Positions 9,190-17,906 of a stretch of DNA of 64,000 bases are shown here, piece after piece. The position numbers and the translations under genes were made by a program. This DNA is from Variovorax boronicumulans (GTDB lineage: Bacteria; Pseudomonadota; Gammaproteobacteria; Burkholderiales; Burkholderiaceae_C): positions 860,714 to 924,713 of the forward strand of contig NZ_JAAAFX010000004.1 of the NCBI RefSeq assembly GCF_019352895.1, written 5' to 3'. The notes under the pieces were generated by a model, which did no database searches, had not been told where the DNA came from, and saw only the letters and a program-made list of their open reading frames with translations. The stretch's first letter is position 1; each line of letters starts with the position of its first letter.

Positions 9190-10755
9190 CTATCGCTTGA
9201 TGAAACTGCGCAGCTTGATGCCCAGCAGGGCCAGCGCCGAGAAATAGAGCAGGGCCGCGGCGGCGATCAGCGCGGCCAGCAGGCCGATGCGCTGCAGCTT
9301 CTCGGCCCGCAGCGCGACCCAGTCGAAATGATGGGCGCCCCAGTACAGCAGCAGGCCCAGAAGCGCCGAGGCCAGCACCACCTGGATCACGAAGCGCAGC
9401 CACCCCGGCTCCGGCTGGTAGCTGCCGCGCCGCATCAGGCCCCACAGCAGCCACAGCGCGTTGACCACGGCGCCGATGGCGATCGTGAGCGTGAGCGCCG
9501 CGTGCTGCAGGATCGGCACCAGCACCAGGTTGAGCAACTGGGTGAGCACCAGCACGGCGACGGCGATCCGCATCGGCGAGCGCATGTCGTGCTTGGCGTA
9601 GTAGCCGGGCGCCAGCACCTTGATGGCGACGATGCCGACCAGGCCGGCGCCATAGCCCGCCAGGGCCAGCGCGATGCGCGGCACGTCGTCGTCCTTGAGG
9701 GCGCCGTAATGGAACAACACCGCCACCAGCGGCCCCGAAAACACCAGCAGCGCGACCGCGCAGGGCACCGACAGCAGCACGACCAGGCGCAGGCCCCAGT
9801 CGAGCAGCGAGGAATAGCGGGCATCGTCCTTGGCCGCGCGCGCACCGGCGAGCTGCGGCATCAGCACCACGCCCAGCGCCACGCCCAGCATCGCGGTCGG
9901 GAATTCCATCAGCCGGTCGGCGTAGCTGACCCAGGTGACGCTGCCGGGCGCGAGGTGCGAGGCGATCTGCGTGTTGATCAGCAGCGAGATCTGGGCCACG
10001 CTCACGCCGATCAGCGCCGGCAGCATGAGCCTGACGATCTTGCGCGTGGTCGGGTCGGCCCAGGCCGCGCGCACCTCGCGCCAGCGCACGCCCACGCGCG
10101 GCAGCATGCCGATGCGCCGCAGCGCCGGCAGCTGGATGCCCAGCTGCAGCAGGCCGCCGACCATCACGCCGATGCACTGCGCGTAGATCGGCTCGATCCC
10201 CCAGCGCCGGAACAGCGGCGCGCCGATCAGGATCGACAGGATCAGCGCCACGTTGAGCAGCACGGGCGAGGCCGCCGGCACCGCGAACTTGCGCCAGGTG
10301 TTGAGCACGCCGCCCGCCAGCGCCACCAGCGACATGAAGCCGATGTAGGGGAACATCCAGCGCGTCATGAAGATGGCCGCCTCGTAGCCCTGCGCCGTCT
10401 GCTGCAGCCCGCTGGCCATGCCCCAGACCATCAGCGGCGCGCCCAGCACCCCGGCGATGCACAGCAGCACCAGCGTCCAGGTCAGCAGCGTCGCCACATG
10501 GTCGACCAGCGCCCGCGCCCCCGCATCGCCCTGTTCGGTGCGCGTGGCCGCCAGCACCGGCACGAAGGCCTGGCTGAACGCGCCCTCCCCCAGCACCCGG
10601 CGAAACAGGTTGGGAATGCGGAACGCGACATTGAAGGCATCGGTCAGCGCACTCACGCCGAATACCGAAGCCATCAACAGATCACGGACCAGGCCCGCGA
10701 CCCGCGAAGCGAGGGTCAGGAGCGAAACGGTGGAGGCGGATTTGAGCAGGGACAC
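9190..10755 (-). CDS. murJ: Lipid II flippase MurJ
   Basis: MurJ flips lipid II across the inner membrane for peptidoglycan synthesis. The 521-residue product is of family length and strongly hydrophobic, with about 14 membrane segments. Signatures include the N-terminal LLKSASTVSLLTLASRVAGLVRDLL, FRIPNLFRRVLGEGAFSQAFVP and the membrane-embedded arginines of the central cavity. The start is the GTG at 10755-10753 (VSLLKSAS); the in-frame region further upstream is repeat sequence, not protein. It is divergent from rpsT, as in many Betaproteobacteria. Confidence 0.95.
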   Translation of the reverse strand: MSLLKSASTVSLLTLASRVAGLVRDLLMASVFGVSALTDAFNVAFRIPNLFRRVLGEGAFSQAFVPVLAATRTEQGDAGARALVDHVATLLTWTLVLLCIAGVLGAPLMVWGMASGLQQTAQGYEAAIFMTRWMFPYIGFMSLVALAGGVLNTWRKFAVPAASPVLLNVALILSILIGAPLFRRWGIEPIYAQCIGVMVGGLLQLGIQLPALRRIGMLPRVGVRWREVRAAWADPTTRKIVRLMLPALIGVSVAQISLLINTQIASHLAPGSVTWVSYADRLMEFPTAMLGVALGVVLMPQLAGARAAKDDARYSSLLDWGLRLVVLLSVPCAVALLVFSGPLVAVLFHYGALKDDDVPRIALALAGYGAGLVGIVAIKVLAPGYYAKHDMRSPMRIAVAVLVLTQLLNLVLVPILQHAALTLTIAIGAVVNALWLLWGLMRRGSYQPEPGWLRFVIQVVLASALLGLLLYWGAHHFDWVALRAEKLQRIGLLAALIAAAALLYFSALALLGIKLRSFIKR

Positions 10756-10890
10756 GGCGCGGAAGTGTAGGCTCCCCCCGACCGCGCCCCGACCCCGAAG
10801 CGCAGAAACAGCGCCGAAGCGAGCCCCGGAGCATCCGGCAAGCGCCCCGTCGATATGGCAACAGCCGCCCCAGCGAGGTCCAGGGACCCC

Positions 10891-10980
10891 GCGGAACCGG
10901 CTTCGCCGGGCCGCTGGTGTCGCCCCCGGAAGGGGGAAGGCGAAGCGACACGAAGTGCGCAAAGCCCTCGGGGGGGAGCC
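10891..10980. repeat. GC-rich interspersed repeat, copy 1 upstream of rpsT
   Basis: It begins GCGGAACCGGCTTCGCCGGG, continues through CCGCTGGTGTCGCCCCCGGAAGGGGG and GCGACACGAAGTGCGC and ends in a G-run. Both the CCGGCTTCGCCGG and CCCCCGGAAGGGGG parts can fold into hairpins. A second copy starts exactly 100 bases later. The same family recurs at 26308-26475. Confidence 0.85.
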
Positions 10981-10990
10981 CAGTGCGACC

Positions 10991-11070
10991 GCGGAACCGG
11001 CTTCGCCGGGCCGCTGGTGTCGCCCCCGGAAGGGGGCGGGAGGCTACCCGAAGTGGGCAAGCCACGGGGG
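10991..11070. repeat. GC-rich interspersed repeat, copy 2 upstream of rpsT
   Basis: Direct repeat of the copy at 10891. The first 46 bases are identical (10891-10936 versus 10991-11036); after that the copies diverge in the tail (CGAAGTGGGC instead of CGAAGTGCGC). It ends about 18 bases before the rpsT -10 box, so it could influence rpsT transcription. Confidence 0.85.
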
Positions 11071-11087
11071 AGATCCAGTGCTCGGGC

Positions 11088-11093
11088 TATAAT
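11088..11093 (+). promoter_or_regulatory. -10 box of rpsT
   Basis: A perfect TATAAT lies 43 bases before the rpsT start codon. The position 17 bases upstream falls in the end of the repeat and shows no TTGACA-like -35, so the promoter may rely on an activator or be weak at -35. Confidence 0.55.
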
Positions 11094-11136
11094 CTCTGGC
11101 TTTGCTGCATCATCCCCAGACACAAGGAACCTAAAA

Positions 11137-11451
11137 ATGGCATCCGCAAAACCTAAAAAGAAGAACCCGCGCCTGGCGTCGGGCCGCAAGCGCGTCCGCC
11201 AGGACGCCAAGCTCAACGCTGCGAACACCTCGCTGCGCTCCAAATACCGTACCGCGGTCAAGAACGTCGAGAAGGCCGTGCTGGCCGGCGACAAGACCAA
11301 GGCCACCGAACTCTTCGCGAAGGCCCAGAGCATCGTCGACACCGTCGCCGACAAGGGCATCTTCCACAAGAACAAGGCTGCTCGCGACAAGAGCCGCCTG
11401 TCGGCCAAGGTCAAGGCACTCGCCCTGGCCGCACCGGCAACCGCCGCCTGA
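11137..11451 (+). CDS. rpsT: 30S ribosomal protein S20
   Basis: S20 binds 16S rRNA early in 30S assembly. The 104-residue product starts [19 protein letters not shown] and keeps the family pattern of basic residues, with [31 protein letters not shown]. It is longer than the 87-residue E. coli protein because of an Ala-rich C-terminal tail. The ATG at 11137 has AAGGAA 8-13 bases upstream. It is monocistronic between a TATAAT box and a strong terminator. Confidence 0.97.
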   Translation: MASAKPKKKNPRLASGRKRVRQDAKLNAANTSLRSKYRTAVKNVEKAVLAGDKTKATELFAKAQSIVDTVADKGIFHKNKAARDKSRLSAKVKALALAAPATAA

Positions 11452-11523
11452 CCCTGTCAGGCCAAGCCCGGACTGGTTTCCAGTCCGCCGTTTGACAGGG
11501 GTGCGCTGCAGCAGCAAAAAGTG

Positions 11524-11549
11524 AAAAACCGCCTTCGGGCGGTTTTTTC
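11524..11549. terminator. Rho-independent terminator after rpsT, bidirectional
   Basis: Stem AAAACCGCC / GGCGGTTTT around a TTCG tetraloop, followed by a T-run on the plus strand and preceded by an A-run, so it can work in both directions. It would end rpsT and the convergent catabolic operon whose last gene stops at 11573. Confidence 0.93.
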
Positions 11550-11572
11550 ATTTCTGCCTTCCCCACGGGCGA

Positions 11573-13018
11573 TCAGAAGACCAGCTTGTCCCCCGCCGCG
11601 GCCCGGATCCGGGTGGCCGAAGCCTGGGCCCGCTGGCGGATCTGCGCCAGGTTGTAGGCCGTGAGCCGGCCGTTGCGCTTGAGGATGCGGCCGTCGACCA
11701 GCACGGTATCGACGTTGCTGCCGGTCCCGCCCTGCACGATCGCGGTCTCGATGTTGCCCACCGGCCACATGTTCAGGTCCCGGGTCCGCACCAGGATGAT
11801 GTCGGCGCGCTTGCCCTCGGTGAGCGAACCGGTGACGTCGGCCAGGCCCATCGCGCGGGCGCCGTTGATCGTCGCCATCTCGATCACCTCCTGCACGCCC
11901 ACCGCCTGGGCCTTCTCGCTCGGCGTGCCGGTCCATGGCACGCCCAGATTCCAGGTGAAGCGCATCATCTCGAACATGTCCGGCGGCGCGATCGAGGTGG
12001 CGTCGCTCGAAAGTGAAATCGTCAGGCCCGCCGCGCGCATCGCGAACAGCGCGGCGCGCGCATCGCCAGTGCTGCTCAGGCGCAGTTCGGAGTGCGTGGC
12101 GAAGGTCAGCGGCGTCTTCGTGCGCGCCATGGCCGCCAGGTCGGCCGGGGTGGCCGGCACGTAGTGGGCGATCATGAAATCCGGTCCCAGGTAGCCGCGC
12201 CGCTCGTAGTCGAGCGCGTCGACGTTGTTCGGGGCCTCCTGCGGCGCATGGATCGCCACCGGCAGCCCGCTGGCCTTGGCGAACTTCATCTCCTCGTGGA
12301 ACACCGCGTCGGTGCTCTGCTGCGGCCCGCGCAGGTTGAGCCCCAGGTGCACCAGGCCGTCCAGGGGCGAGCGCTCGCCGAACCACTCGCGCTGCACGCG
12401 CGGCAGGTCCTGGTAGCGGTTGACCTCGTCGGCCGGCATCTGGTCGACGTGGCCGTAGGCATAGCGGGCGCGCAGCAGCGCCTGCCGGTGGGCCCGCAGT
12501 TCGGCGTCGGCATGGGCCGGCGAGCGCGTGTTGTGCGACCAGTTGTGCACGGTGGTGGTGCCACCGCTGGCCAGCTCGGCGCAGCCCAGCAGCACGCTGT
12601 TGTAGAAGTCCTCGGCCGAATACAGCACCGAGGTCGCGCCCTTGGCCGGGTAGTAGGAGAAGCCGCCCTCGCGCGCGGTGAAGCTGCGGCCGATGGCGCT
12701 CCACATGTGGTAGTGGGAATTGACGAAGCCCGGCATCACGATCATGTCGGTGGCATCGATGACCTCGGCGCCCGGCGCGCGCAGGCCCGGCCCGACCTTC
12801 TCGATCACGCCGTCGCGCACCCACACATCGGCGCGCGGCAGCACACCCGTGGCGCGGTCGACCGTGATCACCGCGCCGTTGCGGATCAGGTAGCTGCCGC
12901 GGCGCGCGGCCGCGGGCGCCGTGCGCGCCGACGCCACGCCGATCAGCGCCGGCGCACCGGTGGCCGCGACCGCCAGCGCGCCGGCCATGCGGATGAACGA
13001 TCTCTTGCTTGTTGTCAT
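11573..13018 (-). CDS. Amidohydrolase-family protein with Tat-like signal
   Basis: A 481-residue member of the metal-dependent amidohydrolase superfamily (ATZ/TRZ-like deaminases and chlorohydrolases). The first metal-binding HxH is His102/His104 (SHYHMW). Further conserved elements are AIHAPQEA (HAxxE), THSELRLS, SSDAT, the usual C-terminal GSLTEGKRADIILV and the final composite beta-sandwich strands. The N-terminus SKRSFIRMAGALAVAATGAPALIG resembles a twin-arginine signal with Lys-Arg in place of Arg-Arg, so periplasmic location is possible. It is the last gene of a five-gene operon and ends 24 bases before a shared terminator. The substrate is unknown. Confidence 0.82.
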   Translation of the reverse strand: MTTSKRSFIRMAGALAVAATGAPALIGVASARTAPAAARRGSYLIRNGAVITVDRATGVLPRADVWVRDGVIEKVGPGLRAPGAEVIDATDMIVMPGFVNSHYHMWSAIGRSFTAREGGFSYYPAKGATSVLYSAEDFYNSVLLGCAELASGGTTTVHNWSHNTRSPAHADAELRAHRQALLRARYAYGHVDQMPADEVNRYQDLPRVQREWFGERSPLDGLVHLGLNLRGPQQSTDAVFHEEMKFAKASGLPVAIHAPQEAPNNVDALDYERRGYLGPDFMIAHYVPATPADLAAMARTKTPLTFATHSELRLSSTGDARAALFAMRAAGLTISLSSDATSIAPPDMFEMMRFTWNLGVPWTGTPSEKAQAVGVQEVIEMATINGARAMGLADVTGSLTEGKRADIILVRTRDLNMWPVGNIETAIVQGGTGSNVDTVLVDGRILKRNGRLTAYNLAQIRQRAQASATRIRAAAGDKLVF

Positions 13019-13058
13019 GTTCCGAGCCCCGTGGTGAAAGAAAGAAGCAGATGCCCGC

Positions 13059-13811
13059 TCAGTGGGCCTTGTAGAGAAAGGCCGCGGTCATCGCCAGCCC
13101 GGTGAGCACGACGAAGCCGCGCAGCACGTCGGGCCTGAGCCGCCGCGCGAGCGTGCCGCCCCCATAGCCGCCGAGCGTGGCGAACAGCGCCATCCACAAT
13201 GCATGCGACCAGACGATCGCGCCGCTGGCCGCATAGAGCAGCACCGCGATCAGCGTCAGGATGGCCGAGACGAAGTTCTTGATGCCATTCATGCGGCCCA
13301 TGTCGGTGTGGCCCAGCGCGCCCAGCACTGCGAGCAGCAGGATGCCCAGGCCGCCATTGAAGTAGCCGCCATAGACCGCGACCGCCACGATGCCCAGGTC
13401 GGCGAGCCAGGGGCCGCGCGGTTTCGTATCGGCGGCACGGCGGCGCACCAGGCCCGGTCCGATCGCGAACAGCAAGGTCGCAGCCAGCAGCAACCAGGGC
13501 ACGATGCGCGCGAAGGCCTGGTTCGAGGTCGAGAGCAGCAGTACCGCACCGGCCGCGCCGCCCAGCACCGACAGCACCGCCAGCCGCAGCAGCGAGGGCG
13601 ACATCGGCCCCGACAACTCGCGCCGCATGGCCCAGGCGCCGGCCAAGTAGCCCGGCAGCAGTGCGGCGGTGCCCGTGGCGTTGGCCGACACCAGCGGCAC
13701 GCCGACCATCGCCAGTGCCGGCAAGGTCAGAAAGCTGCCGCCGCCGGCCACCGCGTTGAGCGCGCCCGCCAGGGCCGCGGCGCCGCCGAGCAGCGCCCAA
13801 TCCAGCAGCAT
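13059..13811 (-). CDS. TSUP-family (TauE/SafE) permease
   Basis: A 250-residue inner-membrane protein with about eight hydrophobic segments, of the sulfite exporter TauE/SafE (TSUP) family. Typical motifs are NAVAGGGSFLTLPAL near residue 20 and, in the second half, VAVYGGYFNGGLGILLL followed by MNGIKNF. Family members move sulfite, sulfonates or small organic anions; the cargo here is unknown. Its ATG overlaps the stop of the MFS gene by one base (TGATG), which indicates translational coupling inside the operon. Confidence 0.86.
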   Translation of the reverse strand: MLLDWALLGGAAALAGALNAVAGGGSFLTLPALAMVGVPLVSANATGTAALLPGYLAGAWAMRRELSGPMSPSLLRLAVLSVLGGAAGAVLLLSTSNQAFARIVPWLLLAATLLFAIGPGLVRRRAADTKPRGPWLADLGIVAVAVYGGYFNGGLGILLLAVLGALGHTDMGRMNGIKNFVSAILTLIAVLLYAASGAIVWSHALWMALFATLGGYGGGTLARRLRPDVLRGFVVLTGLAMTAAFLYKAH

Positions 13812-15064
13812 CACGATGCAGAGCGCGCCGGCAGCGCCATGCGGTCGGTGCGCAGCAGCAGCGTGAGCACGATCCCGACGCCCGCCAGCAGCGTGATCTG
13901 CACGATGCCGGCCACGCTCCAGCCGAAGCGTGCCGCGATGCCGCCGATGATGAAGCCCGCGAAGGCGCCGGCGCCGTACAGCGTGGTCACGAACACGCCG
14001 GTGGCGCGGTTGGTCAGCGCGGCCCGCACGGCCTTGATGTGATAGCCGGCCAGGTTCACGTAGAGCACGCCGCTCACCACGAAGCCCCAGGCGAAGGACA
14101 GCACCGACTGCACGCCGATGCCGGTCGGCCCCGAGAACATCAGGAAGCCCAGCAGGCCGGTGCCGAGAAAGCTCAGCGACAGCACGAGCTTGGGATGGAA
14201 GCGGTCGCCGAGCCAGCCGCCGAAGATCGAGGCGAACACGCCGAAGCCGAAGATGCTCATCACGCGGCCGGTGTCGGCCGGCGTGTAGTGCAGGTGCTCG
14301 CGCAGGAAGGTCGGGTACATGCCCAGGTAGCCGTAGATGCAGAGCCCGCCGATCACGCTCATGCCGGTCAGCAGCACCGTGTTGCGGTTCCACATGCGGG
14401 TGGCGCCGCGCTCGTCGATGCGTGTGCCCGCGGCCGCGACCTTCTCGGTCATGCGCCGGCTCACGACGAGCGCGATCAGCGCCATGGCCCCGAAGCCCGC
14501 AAGGCCGAAGGCCAGCAGCGGCAGGCGCCAGTCGCGCTCGGCGCCGATCAGGTGGCCGCCCAGCAGCGGCCCGACGATCGCGCCGATGCCGAAGGAGAAG
14601 TTGATCGCGCCCACGGCCGTCGCCCGGTAGCGCGCGAAGTAGCTGGCGGCGATCGCGATCACCACCGTGAGCTGCATGGCCTCGCCGATGCCGGTGGCGG
14701 CGCGGTAGAGGATCATGTCGGCGAAGCCGTGCGAGTAGGCGGTCAGCAGCGTGCCGGCCGAGAAGATCGCGATGCCGATCTGCAGCACCGTCTTGCGCGA
14801 GAGCCGCGCCAGCAGGTAGCCGGTGGGCACGCCGGCCACCGCCATGCCCAGCGTGAAGATGGTCGACAGCAGGCCGGTGTCGGCCAGGCCGAAGCCGAAC
14901 TCGCGGCGCACGTCGGCCGCGATCAGCGGGAAGATCTGCCGGTCCATCGCGTTGAGCGCGTACGAGGCCAGCAGCACCAGGAACATGCCGATCTCCAGCG
15001 CGGTGATGGGCGCCTCGCGGCGCGCATCGCCGACGGAGGGAATGGCCGAGGTTGAGGAATGCAC
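13811..15064 (-). CDS. MFS transporter
   Basis: A 417-residue major facilitator with 12 predicted membrane segments. Seen motifs: ASYALNAMDRQIFPLI in helix 1, GYLLARLSRKTVLQIG in the loop 2-3 motif A, and GGWLGDRFHPKLVL in the loop 8-9 repeat of that motif. The MDRQ signature is common in carboxylate/aromatic-acid importers (ACS/AAHS-like), so uptake of an organic acid is plausible. It sits between a PuuE-like deacetylase and a TSUP permease in the operon and overlaps the latter by one base. Confidence 0.85.
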   Translation of the reverse strand: MHSSTSAIPSVGDARREAPITALEIGMFLVLLASYALNAMDRQIFPLIAADVRREFGFGLADTGLLSTIFTLGMAVAGVPTGYLLARLSRKTVLQIGIAIFSAGTLLTAYSHGFADMILYRAATGIGEAMQLTVVIAIAASYFARYRATAVGAINFSFGIGAIVGPLLGGHLIGAERDWRLPLLAFGLAGFGAMALIALVVSRRMTEKVAAAGTRIDERGATRMWNRNTVLLTGMSVIGGLCIYGYLGMYPTFLREHLHYTPADTGRVMSIFGFGVFASIFGGWLGDRFHPKLVLSLSFLGTGLLGFLMFSGPTGIGVQSVLSFAWGFVVSGVLYVNLAGYHIKAVRAALTNRATGVFVTTLYGAGAFAGFIIGGIAARFGWSVAGIVQITLLAGVGIVLTLLLRTDRMALPARSAS

Positions 15065-15150
15065 GGTTTGTCTCCTTCTCGCCGGGCGAGAAATCTGTCT
15101 GTTGTTGGTTCTTCTGCAAAGATCGCCGGCGCCGCCGCGCCGGCGAGGAT

Positions 15151-16029
15151 TCAGGCCGCGTTGCGCGCGGCGCCGTACCAGTCGAGGATCTGCTCGCCCG
15201 TCAGGAAGGCCACGTCCTCATGCGCCTGGATGTGGGCCAGCGCCTCGCGGAAATAGCGCAGGCGGTGCGGCGCGCCCATGATGTAGGGGTGCACCACCAG
15301 CGCCATCACGCGCGCCGAATCCTTGGCGTCGGCGTAGAGCTGCTCGAACTGGTCGATCGCGCGGTCGCGGTACTCGCAGGCCTTGTGGTGCTGGATCAGC
15401 ATCATCGCCACGTCGTTGCACTCCTGCGTGTAGGGCACGTTGACGATGGTGCCGCCGTTGCGCGTCTTGAGCTGCACCGGCTGGTCGTCGAGCACCCAGT
15501 CGCAGACGTACTCGTAGCCCTGCTCGGCCAGGATGTCGGGCGTGTGCCACGTCTCGGTCAGGCCCGGGCCCAGCCAGCCGCGTGGGCGCTTGCCGGTGTA
15601 GGCACGGATGGCCTCGGTGGTCTTGGCGATGTCCTCGACCTCGTCGGGCACCTTCTGCATGTTGCGCTGGCCGAAGCCGTGGCCGATGAATTCCCACTGG
15701 CGTTCCTTGGCCGCGCGCGCGATCGGCTCGTAGGCCGCGATGGCCGAGCCGTTGATGGCCAGCGTGGCGCCGATGCCCAGCTGGTCGATCACTTCCAGCA
15801 TGCGCCAGAAGCCCACGCGGTTGCCGTACTCGTGCCAGGCCCAGTTCGGGATGTCGGGCATCGGCGAGCCGCCGGCCGGCGGCGTGAGCACCGTGCGGGG
15901 CATGGTCTCGTCGATGTTCCATTCCTCGACGTTGACGATGACCCAGACCGCCAAGCGCTTGCCGCCGGGCAGCTTGAGCGCGGGGCGGTCGGAGATCGCC
16001 GAGTACGAGATGCGTTCGATTGGTTTCAT
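15151..16029 (-). CDS. Polysaccharide-deacetylase-family protein, PuuE-like
   Basis: A 292-residue NodB-fold hydrolase. In place of the NodB TFDDG motif it has NVEEWNID at residues 33-40, the pattern of the PuuE (cofactor-independent allantoinase)/cyclic-amide branch rather than chitin deacetylases. Other conserved pieces: NWAWHEYGNRVGFWRMLEVIDQ, GHGFGQRNM, GWLGPGLTETWHTPDIL and HPYIMGAPHRL. A role in opening a cyclic amide or removing an acyl group from a small molecule fits the neighbours (FAH hydrolase, amidohydrolase, MFS). Exact substrate unknown. It lies 37 bases after the FAH gene. Confidence 0.83.
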   Translation of the reverse strand: MKPIERISYSAISDRPALKLPGGKRLAVWVIVNVEEWNIDETMPRTVLTPPAGGSPMPDIPNWAWHEYGNRVGFWRMLEVIDQLGIGATLAINGSAIAAYEPIARAAKERQWEFIGHGFGQRNMQKVPDEVEDIAKTTEAIRAYTGKRPRGWLGPGLTETWHTPDILAEQGYEYVCDWVLDDQPVQLKTRNGGTIVNVPYTQECNDVAMMLIQHHKACEYRDRAIDQFEQLYADAKDSARVMALVVHPYIMGAPHRLRYFREALAHIQAHEDVAFLTGEQILDWYGAARNAA

Positions 16030-16066
16030 GGTTGCTTGCTCCTGCTTTCGATGCGGTGACGGGGGC

Positions 16067-16780
16067 TCAGACGATCTCGACCTGCAGGGGCGCGAGCCCC
16101 TCGATGCGGCCGACCAGCTGGTCGCCGCGCTGCACCGGGCCCACGCCTTCGGGCGTGCCGGTGTAGATCAGGTCGCCGGGGAACAGCCGGTACTGTCTGG
16201 ACAGCTCGCTGACGATCTCGTGCACGTTCCAGATCATCTTCTCGAGCACCGAGTCCTGGCGCGCCGCGCCGTTGACCGCGAGGCTCAGCGCGCCCGAGCG
16301 AATGTGGCCGACCTGCGCCACCGGGTGGATGGGGCCGCAGGGGGCCGAGTGGTCGAAGGACTTGCCCTGCTCCCAGGGCAGGCCGCGCTTGTTGCATTCG
16401 CGCTGGCGGTCGCGCCGTGTCATGTCCAGGCCGGCGGCATAGCCGAACACATGGTCGAGCGAATCCTCGGGCGACACGTCCTGGGCTTCGCTGCCGATGG
16501 CCACGACCAGTTCGAACTCGAACTGGAAGTCGTCCGTCAGCACCGGGTAGGGCACGCGGCCGTCGGTCACGACCGAATCGGCGGGCTTCTGGAAGAAGAA
16601 GGGCGGATCGCGCTCGTCGCCCTCCTTCATCTCGCGGATGTGGGCCAGGTAGTTGCGGCCCACGCAGTAGACGCGGCGCACCGGGAAGCGCTGGTCGCTG
16701 CCCACGATGGCGATGGAGACGGGCTGGACCTGCAGGGTATCGGGGCTCGGTGCGGGGGGCGTGGTGGTTTCGACGGACAT
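16067..16780 (-). CDS. Fumarylacetoacetate-hydrolase (FAH) family protein
   Basis: A 237-residue member of the FAH superfamily, which cleaves carbon-carbon bonds or isomerises/decarboxylates 2-oxo acids such as those from aromatic meta-cleavage. The metal-binding block includes FEFE at 87-90 (TDDFQFEFELVVAIG) with Glu88/Glu90. RRVYCVGRNYLAH, GYAAGLDMTRRD and the C-terminal GDLIYTGTPEGVGPV are classic. It is the first gene of a minus-strand operon with a good promoter just upstream, and is divergent from an AraC regulator. Confidence 0.9.
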   Translation of the reverse strand: MSVETTTPPAPSPDTLQVQPVSIAIVGSDQRFPVRRVYCVGRNYLAHIREMKEGDERDPPFFFQKPADSVVTDGRVPYPVLTDDFQFEFELVVAIGSEAQDVSPEDSLDHVFGYAAGLDMTRRDRQRECNKRGLPWEQGKSFDHSAPCGPIHPVAQVGHIRSGALSLAVNGAARQDSVLEKMIWNVHEIVSELSRQYRLFPGDLIYTGTPEGVGPVQRGDQLVGRIEGLAPLQVEIV

Positions 16781-16820
16781 CAGGTTTGTCTCTCTGGAAG
16801 GTTTGAGGAAGCGTTGCTAG

Positions 16821-16849
16821 AGTCTAGGAACGAGGCCCCCCGGCCTCAA
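16821..16849 (-). promoter_or_regulatory. Promoter of the FAH operon
   Basis: On the minus strand TTGAGG (16849-16844) and TAGACT (16826-16821) are separated by exactly 17 bases. They place transcription start about 35 bases before the FAH start codon. Close match to the sigma-70 consensus in an intergenic region between divergent genes. Confidence 0.6.
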
Positions 16850-16857
16850 CGCACAGG

Positions 16858-16892
16858 CTTGCGCAAAGCTATGCAATCCTTGCGATCTTGCG
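16858..16892. promoter_or_regulatory. CTTGCG direct repeats, candidate AraC-regulator site
   Basis: CTTGCG occurs at 16858-16863, 16879-16884 and 16887-16892, just upstream of the minus-strand promoter and 13 bases before the AraC-family gene. Direct repeats spaced about two helical turns apart (21 bases) are typical of AraC-family operators. Binding by the adjacent regulator is inference. Confidence 0.35.
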
Positions 16893-16904
16893 ACCGGCTC
16901 CTCC

Positions 16905-17885
16905 ATGCAACCAGCGCCCTCTTCCCTCATCGCACTCACGCCGCCCCGTTCGGGTGCGGCGCGTGCCGCCATCAGCAACTACACGATGGCGGCGCGGGCG
17001 CAGCGTGCCTACTTCGGCATCCACGACCAGAGCAACTGCCTGCCGAACCCGGTGCCGCACCGGCACGAGTACTTCCAGATCTACGTCAACACGCGCGGCG
17101 ACACCACGCACTACATCGGCGGCAGCCAGCGCCCCATCGCGGCGGGCACGGTGAGCTTCGTGCTGCCCTTTCTGGTGCACTACATTCCGAACGCGGCCGA
17201 CGGCGTGTTCCATGTGATCAACATCAGCAAGGACTACCTGCTGCCCGCGCTGGACCTCGATGTGTTCGAACTGTCGGAAGTGCCGCTGTCGCGCGCGCCC
17301 GAGCTCGCGCCCTTCCGCTTCCAGCATTGCCTGGACTTCCGCTTCGATGCCGAGGAAACCCGGCAACTGCAGGATCTGTGCGAGCGCATGGCGCAGGAGG
17401 CGCAGCGCCCGCCCGGCGAGGACACGGCCAGCCACCTGCTGATCCGCAGCCACCTGCTGCACCTGATCGGCATGGTGTGGCGCCGCTACGGCGAGGACTT
17501 CCGCGATTGCGAGGCCCGGGGCATGGCGCTGCAGTCGTACCGGCCGGCGGTGCTGCGCTGCATCCGCTACATCAGCCAGAACCTGGCGCAGGAACTCACG
17601 CTGGGCGACGCGGCGCAGGCCAGCCATGTGTCGCCCACGCACCTGGCCCACCTGCTCAAGGGCGAGACCGGCAAGACCTTCCTGGAGCTGGTGACCGAAC
17701 GCCGCATCGAGCGCGCCAAGACGCTGCTGGTGTTCACGGCCGCGTCGGCGGCAGAGATCGGCGAGAGCACGGGCTTCGGCGAGCCCGCACACTTCGCGCG
17801 CCGCTTCCGGCAGATGGTGGGCTCGACGCCCTCGGCCTACCGGCGCAGCTTCCAGCAGGGCGGCACGCGCACCTGGGAGGAATAG
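16905..17885 (+). CDS. AraC-family transcriptional regulator
   Basis: A 326-residue regulator with an N-terminal cupin-like sensor (about 45-130; PVPHRHEYFQIYVNTRGDTTHYIGG) and a C-terminal AraC double HTH (about 215-320; TLGDAAQASHVSPTHLAHLLKGETG and AAEIGESTGFGEPAHFARRFRQMVG). It is divergent from the FAH/PuuE-like/MFS/TSUP/amidohydrolase operon and is its likely activator. The histidine-rich cupin strand suggests a small-molecule effector. The start ATG at 16905 is chosen for its position just after the spacer. Confidence 0.88.
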   Translation: MQPAPSSLIALTPPRSGAARAAISNYTMAARAQRAYFGIHDQSNCLPNPVPHRHEYFQIYVNTRGDTTHYIGGSQRPIAAGTVSFVLPFLVHYIPNAADGVFHVINISKDYLLPALDLDVFELSEVPLSRAPELAPFRFQHCLDFRFDAEETRQLQDLCERMAQEAQRPPGEDTASHLLIRSHLLHLIGMVWRRYGEDFRDCEARGMALQSYRPAVLRCIRYISQNLAQELTLGDAAQASHVSPTHLAHLLKGETGKTFLELVTERRIERAKTLLVFTAASAAEIGESTGFGEPAHFARRFRQMVGSTPSAYRRSFQQGGTRTWEE

Positions 17886-17906
17886 GGGCTGTCGACCCGC
17901 GCCGGG

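Larger units (their letters stand above)
10756..11136. other. Intergenic region murJ/rpsT with two repeat copies
   Basis: This 381-base divergent spacer holds no gene. It carries two direct copies of a GC-rich interspersed repeat (listed separately), GC-rich sequence on the murJ side, and a -10-like TATAAT close to rpsT. Open frames across it are repeat-derived. Confidence 0.7.
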
